33,749 nucleotides of DNA from Pelargonium cotyledonis (lineage: Eukaryota; Streptophyta; Magnoliopsida; Geraniales; Geraniaceae), in assembly GCA_036897625.1 (NCBI GenBank), contig JAYMTA010000240.1, positions 1-33,749 of the forward strand. Reading direction: 5' to 3'. A model generated the notes under the pieces. That model made no database searches and had not been told where the DNA came from. It saw only the letters and a program-made list of their open reading frames with translations. How positions within the stretch are numbered: position 1 is the stretch's first letter; every line of letters begins with the position of its first letter. Of the stretch, positions 31,548 through 33,749 are shown in pieces. Position numbers and translations under genes: made by a program.

Positions 31548-32413
31548 GGCTCAAAGGTATGGATGGAAGAGAAGGATCAGCAGGAAGAGCTAGGAAATGG
31601 GGTCTGCAAATAGGCGCTGTCGCTCAGAAAATGGGTTAAATATTGAAGATGATGTAGAAAAACCAGCAATTATTTAAGTTTAGTTCTATCTACTATTGAC
31701 CCCAACTGATCAGAAACCAATTTGTCAGCTTACATGTATTTTTATGCTTTTATTAGAAACAAGAAACTTATACTAATATTCATGATTTTCTTTCCAAGAT
31801 GTTGAACGTTGAATCTTGACTTAGCAATTTTCAATTTTATGCTATTCTGGTTTATTTATGACAGGTGATTGGTAATAATTTCCTTTTTCCAGTAGATTTG
31901 TTATTTGGAATGCATTTGTACTTCCTGTACGAGTAACAATTTTAGGGAATTTCGTGGATGAATTAACTACAGTAAATGACTCAAGAGTTAAGTATTTGCG
32001 TTGAATTGCCTCTTCTTATTTTATAGGTTGAGAAATAAAGAAGTACAATAGGAACACCTTGTGAAAAGAATTATGTTTACGAGTCACCAATCACGAAAAA
32101 AATCTAAAAATTTCACCGGAAAAAGTGTTAGCAAATTAATTACGGTACAATAATTAACTCCATAAATTAATGACGACATTGCGTCATTAATTTGCGACGT
32201 CCATATAAACAGAAAGAGGTCGCAAATTTCTTGCAACATGACTTGTTTCGATGCGTTGTTAATGCCGCAAAAATGTAGCAAATACCTAAAACGCGTTGGA
32301 ACGACCTCCCAAACCCCAACCGTTTCTTGTCTCTAGTATCATAGATCGCTTCACTCCACCAAAGTCTCTAGTATCATCCAAACTTTACCTTTATGAAAGA
32401 TAGAGTTACGGAC
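31548..32413. other. Intergenic AT-rich region
   Basis: This is the upstream region of the RING gene. It contains a perfect 12-bp inverted repeat (AAATTAATGACG at 32164-32175, its complement at 32182-32193). It also has several GTCGCAAAT / TTGCGACG words at 32190-32260 resembling subterminal repeats of CACTA transposons, but no element ends are seen. Confidence 0.35.
32164..32193. repeat. Perfect 12-bp inverted repeat with a 6-base loop
   Basis: The arms AAATTAATGACG and CGTCATTAATTT surround ACATTG. This could form a hairpin or be a relic of a transposon end. Confidence 0.8.
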
Positions 32414-32900
32414 ACAACCACCCCAACACCATTATGATCTATATGTATTTATCGAGCACCATTATGATCTATATGCATTTATCGAGTTTTTTTATCTATC
32501 ATTTGAGCTATACAATTGGTTACAACCACCACAACACTATTATGATCTATAGGGGTGGCTCGACGTTACGAGAGGACTGAAGCGAAATTATAAAATGGGG
32601 CCTCTAAAATTAAAAAAAAAAACTATAAAATTACTTAAGTTTTTTTAATTAAAACTTATTTATAAAATGGGGCCTTAGTTGCGGTTTAAAAATGCAATTA
32701 AATTGGTGCAGTTACTAAACTATGGATGCTGTTTTCTTTATTTAGCTGCGAATATTACTGCAGTTTCAGACTGCAACTAAATAAATATATGTTAAGACGG
32801 GGCCCTAAAGCGACGGCTTCACCAGCCTTATGATAGGGCCGCCCCTGATGATCTATTTGCATTTATGAGTTTTTATTATTATATAAGTTACACAATATAT
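32414..32900 (+). repeat. Nested tandem repeat interrupted by the MITE
   Basis: A 30-bp unit, CACCATTATGATCTATATG plus a tail ending ATCGAG, occurs at 32427-32456 and 32457-32486 with one mismatch. A larger unit starting ACAACCACC repeats 108 bp on (32414 and 32522). The third ATTATGATCTA is split by the MITE, and the unit resumes after it at 32856 (TTTGCATTTATGAGTTTTT). Confidence 0.8.
32550..32847. mobile_element. hAT-type MITE with 8-bp target duplication
   Basis: The 298-bp element begins TAGGGGTGGCTCG and ends with the inverse of CAGGGGCGGCCCT. These are imperfect inverted repeats of the CAGGGGCGG type common in plant hAT elements. Both sides carry the identical 8-bp target duplication ATGATCTA (32542-32549 and 32848-32855), the length typical of hAT transposition. 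It contains no transposase and so is non-autonomous. The perfect target duplication argues for a fairly recent insertion. Confidence 0.88.
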
Positions 32901-33132
32901 GTTTTGATTAATAACCTCACCATATATAATGGGCAAAGAAGTTCGAATTCAAAACCTCGGAATGAACTCAAAGAGTTTAAACCGCTTGATTTAATATGTC
33001 TTGATTGCATTTATCGGTTTTAATTGAACACATGGTTAGTGCAACCAATTTTTCTACCAGCTAACACAAACCTTCTCTATCTACTTAAATTAGTACAGCC
33101 AATTTTTTAGGGACATAGTATAATCCCGTTGG

Positions 33133-33286
33133 TTCGTGAAGATTCTAAAACGTAACTTCATTTACACACATCACACTACATCTACATAATTTTAGAATCT
33201 TGTGGACGATCTCTCATACTTCTCTTTGTAACCTCAAGAAAACTCTAGAAAATCACCGACCACCCCAATCTCTCCCTATATATAAA
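33133..33286 (+). promoter_or_regulatory. Heat-shock promoter: two heat-shock elements and a TATA box
   Basis: TTCGTGAAGATTC at 33133-33145 is a perfect three-unit heat-shock element (TTCnnGAAnnTTC). CTCAAGAAAACTCTAGAA at 33233-33250 is a four-unit variant with C in two units. TATATATAAA follows at 33277-33286, about 26 bp after the second element. This is a classic layout for plant small heat-shock genes and agrees with the product downstream. Confidence 0.8.
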
Positions 33287-33419
33287 CAAATCACTACCCT
33301 TCCAATCACAACACAACATTACACATCAAGCCAAATTGAATCTAACCCAACTCAAGAAAACACATTCCCATTCCACAATTTTGTTCTCAAGAAATCACTT
33401 AAATCACCGGGTCAAGAAA

Positions 33420-33598
33420 TGGTTGTGAATCCGAGAAGCATCCCGTTCCTCATGATGGCAACAATAGCAATTCTTCTAGCAATGTCAATGCCACAAGCCA
33501 ATGCTCTAATGCCAATGCCATATCTCATGAGATCCCCCATTTGGGAGCTTGATGATCCTTTCCGGATATTGGAGCAAACTATAGAACTCACAATGTGA
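33420..33598 (+). pseudogene. ER small heat-shock protein, truncated after 59 codons
   Basis: The frame starts at ATG 33420 with a signal peptide (IPFLMMATIAILLAMSMPQANA) and continues ALMPMPYLMRSPIWELDDPFRILEQT. This matches the N-terminus of plant ER-resident small HSPs (22-kDa class), where ALMPY...DPFR(I/V)LEQTP leads into the alpha-crystallin domain. Here the frame ends at ILEQTIELTM, and no alpha-crystallin domain follows in the remaining 150 bp in any frame. No donor site suggests a further exon. The sequence around the stop is a 33-bp tandem duplication, so a rearrangement probably replaced the domain. It may be transcribed under heat but would yield only a signal peptide and a short tail. 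The right edge of the window prevents a check further downstream. Confidence 0.75.
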
Positions 33599-33633
33599 AC
33601 AACAAATTATACTGTAGAAATCACAATATGAAC
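33578..33633 (+). repeat. 33-bp tandem duplication at the end of the HSP fragment
   Basis: The 23-base block at 33578-33600 (starts ACTATAGAACTCACAATG) recurs at 33611-33633 (starts ACTGTAGAAATCACAATA) with three differences. The stop codon of the HSP fragment lies in the first copy. Confidence 0.8.
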
Positions 33634-33667
33634 TGCAAACTGAGATATCTATTTCAAAATAAAGAGC

Positions 33668-33677
33668 CTATAAATAG
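33668..33677 (+). promoter_or_regulatory. TATA box of a probable next gene at the right edge
   Basis: CTATAAATAG is a canonical TATA box, followed by A/C-rich leader-like DNA to the end of the window. An AATAAA at about 33657-33662 could instead be the poly(A) signal of the HSP fragment. No heat-shock element is seen beside this box. Confidence 0.4.
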
Positions 33678-33749
33678 GCATACAAGAGTAAAAGACTTAA
33701 CAAAATTCCACTACATCAACAACATTATAAAACCAATCTATCCACTAAT

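Noticed and set aside
1-33749. CRISPR arrays, operons, phage or bacterial islands
   Set aside because: The window is plant nuclear DNA with spliced genes throughout, and no regularly spaced repeats of that kind are present.

Overview
This is nuclear DNA from a eudicot plant. The genes have AT-rich GT-AG introns and the intergenic DNA is AT-rich. The gene set is plant-specific: a group E bZIP factor, an ATL RING-H2 ligase, an X8 domain protein, NCL-type EF-hand exchangers, and fossils of a ROP GTPase and an ER small heat-shock protein. The species cannot be named from the sequence alone.

Layout, left to right. At 670-4715 (-) lie seven exons of an organellar TypA/BipA-type translation GTPase; its C-terminal half is off the left edge, and one intron holds a copia-like solo LTR. 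At 5707-6360 (-) is a decayed, intron-bearing ROP GTPase copy lacking its nucleotide-binding N-terminus. At 6734-8027 (-) is a papain-like cysteine protease. At 9648-11406 (+) is a bZIP34/bZIP61-type transcription factor, facing a 751-residue single-exon nuclear-type protein of unknown function at 14465-16720 (-). From recall, the same two families are neighbours in Arabidopsis.

At 17632-19923 and 20710-23037 (+) lie two tandem NCL-type Na+/Ca2+ exchanger genes. Each has one out-of-frame deletion in an otherwise open reading frame, at different places. At 23550-26453 (-) is a five-exon gene for an unrecognised Gln-rich protein with a Cys-containing coiled-coil N-terminus and internal repeats. 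At 28804-29950 (+) is a secreted X8 protein with a likely GPI-anchor signal. At 30828-31547 (-) is an ATL-type RING-H2 ubiquitin ligase. The last 2 kb hold an intact hAT-type MITE inside a tandem repeat, then a heat-shock promoter driving only the first 59 codons of an ER small HSP, and another TATA box at the right edge.

The genes do not form an operon or an obvious pathway. The window shows ordinary gene-dense plant chromatin with much small-scale duplication and decay. I found no clearly new molecular system. The most notable points are the doubly disrupted NCL pair, the undocumented ROP relic, the truncated HSP behind an intact-looking heat-shock promoter, and two long proteins of unknown function.
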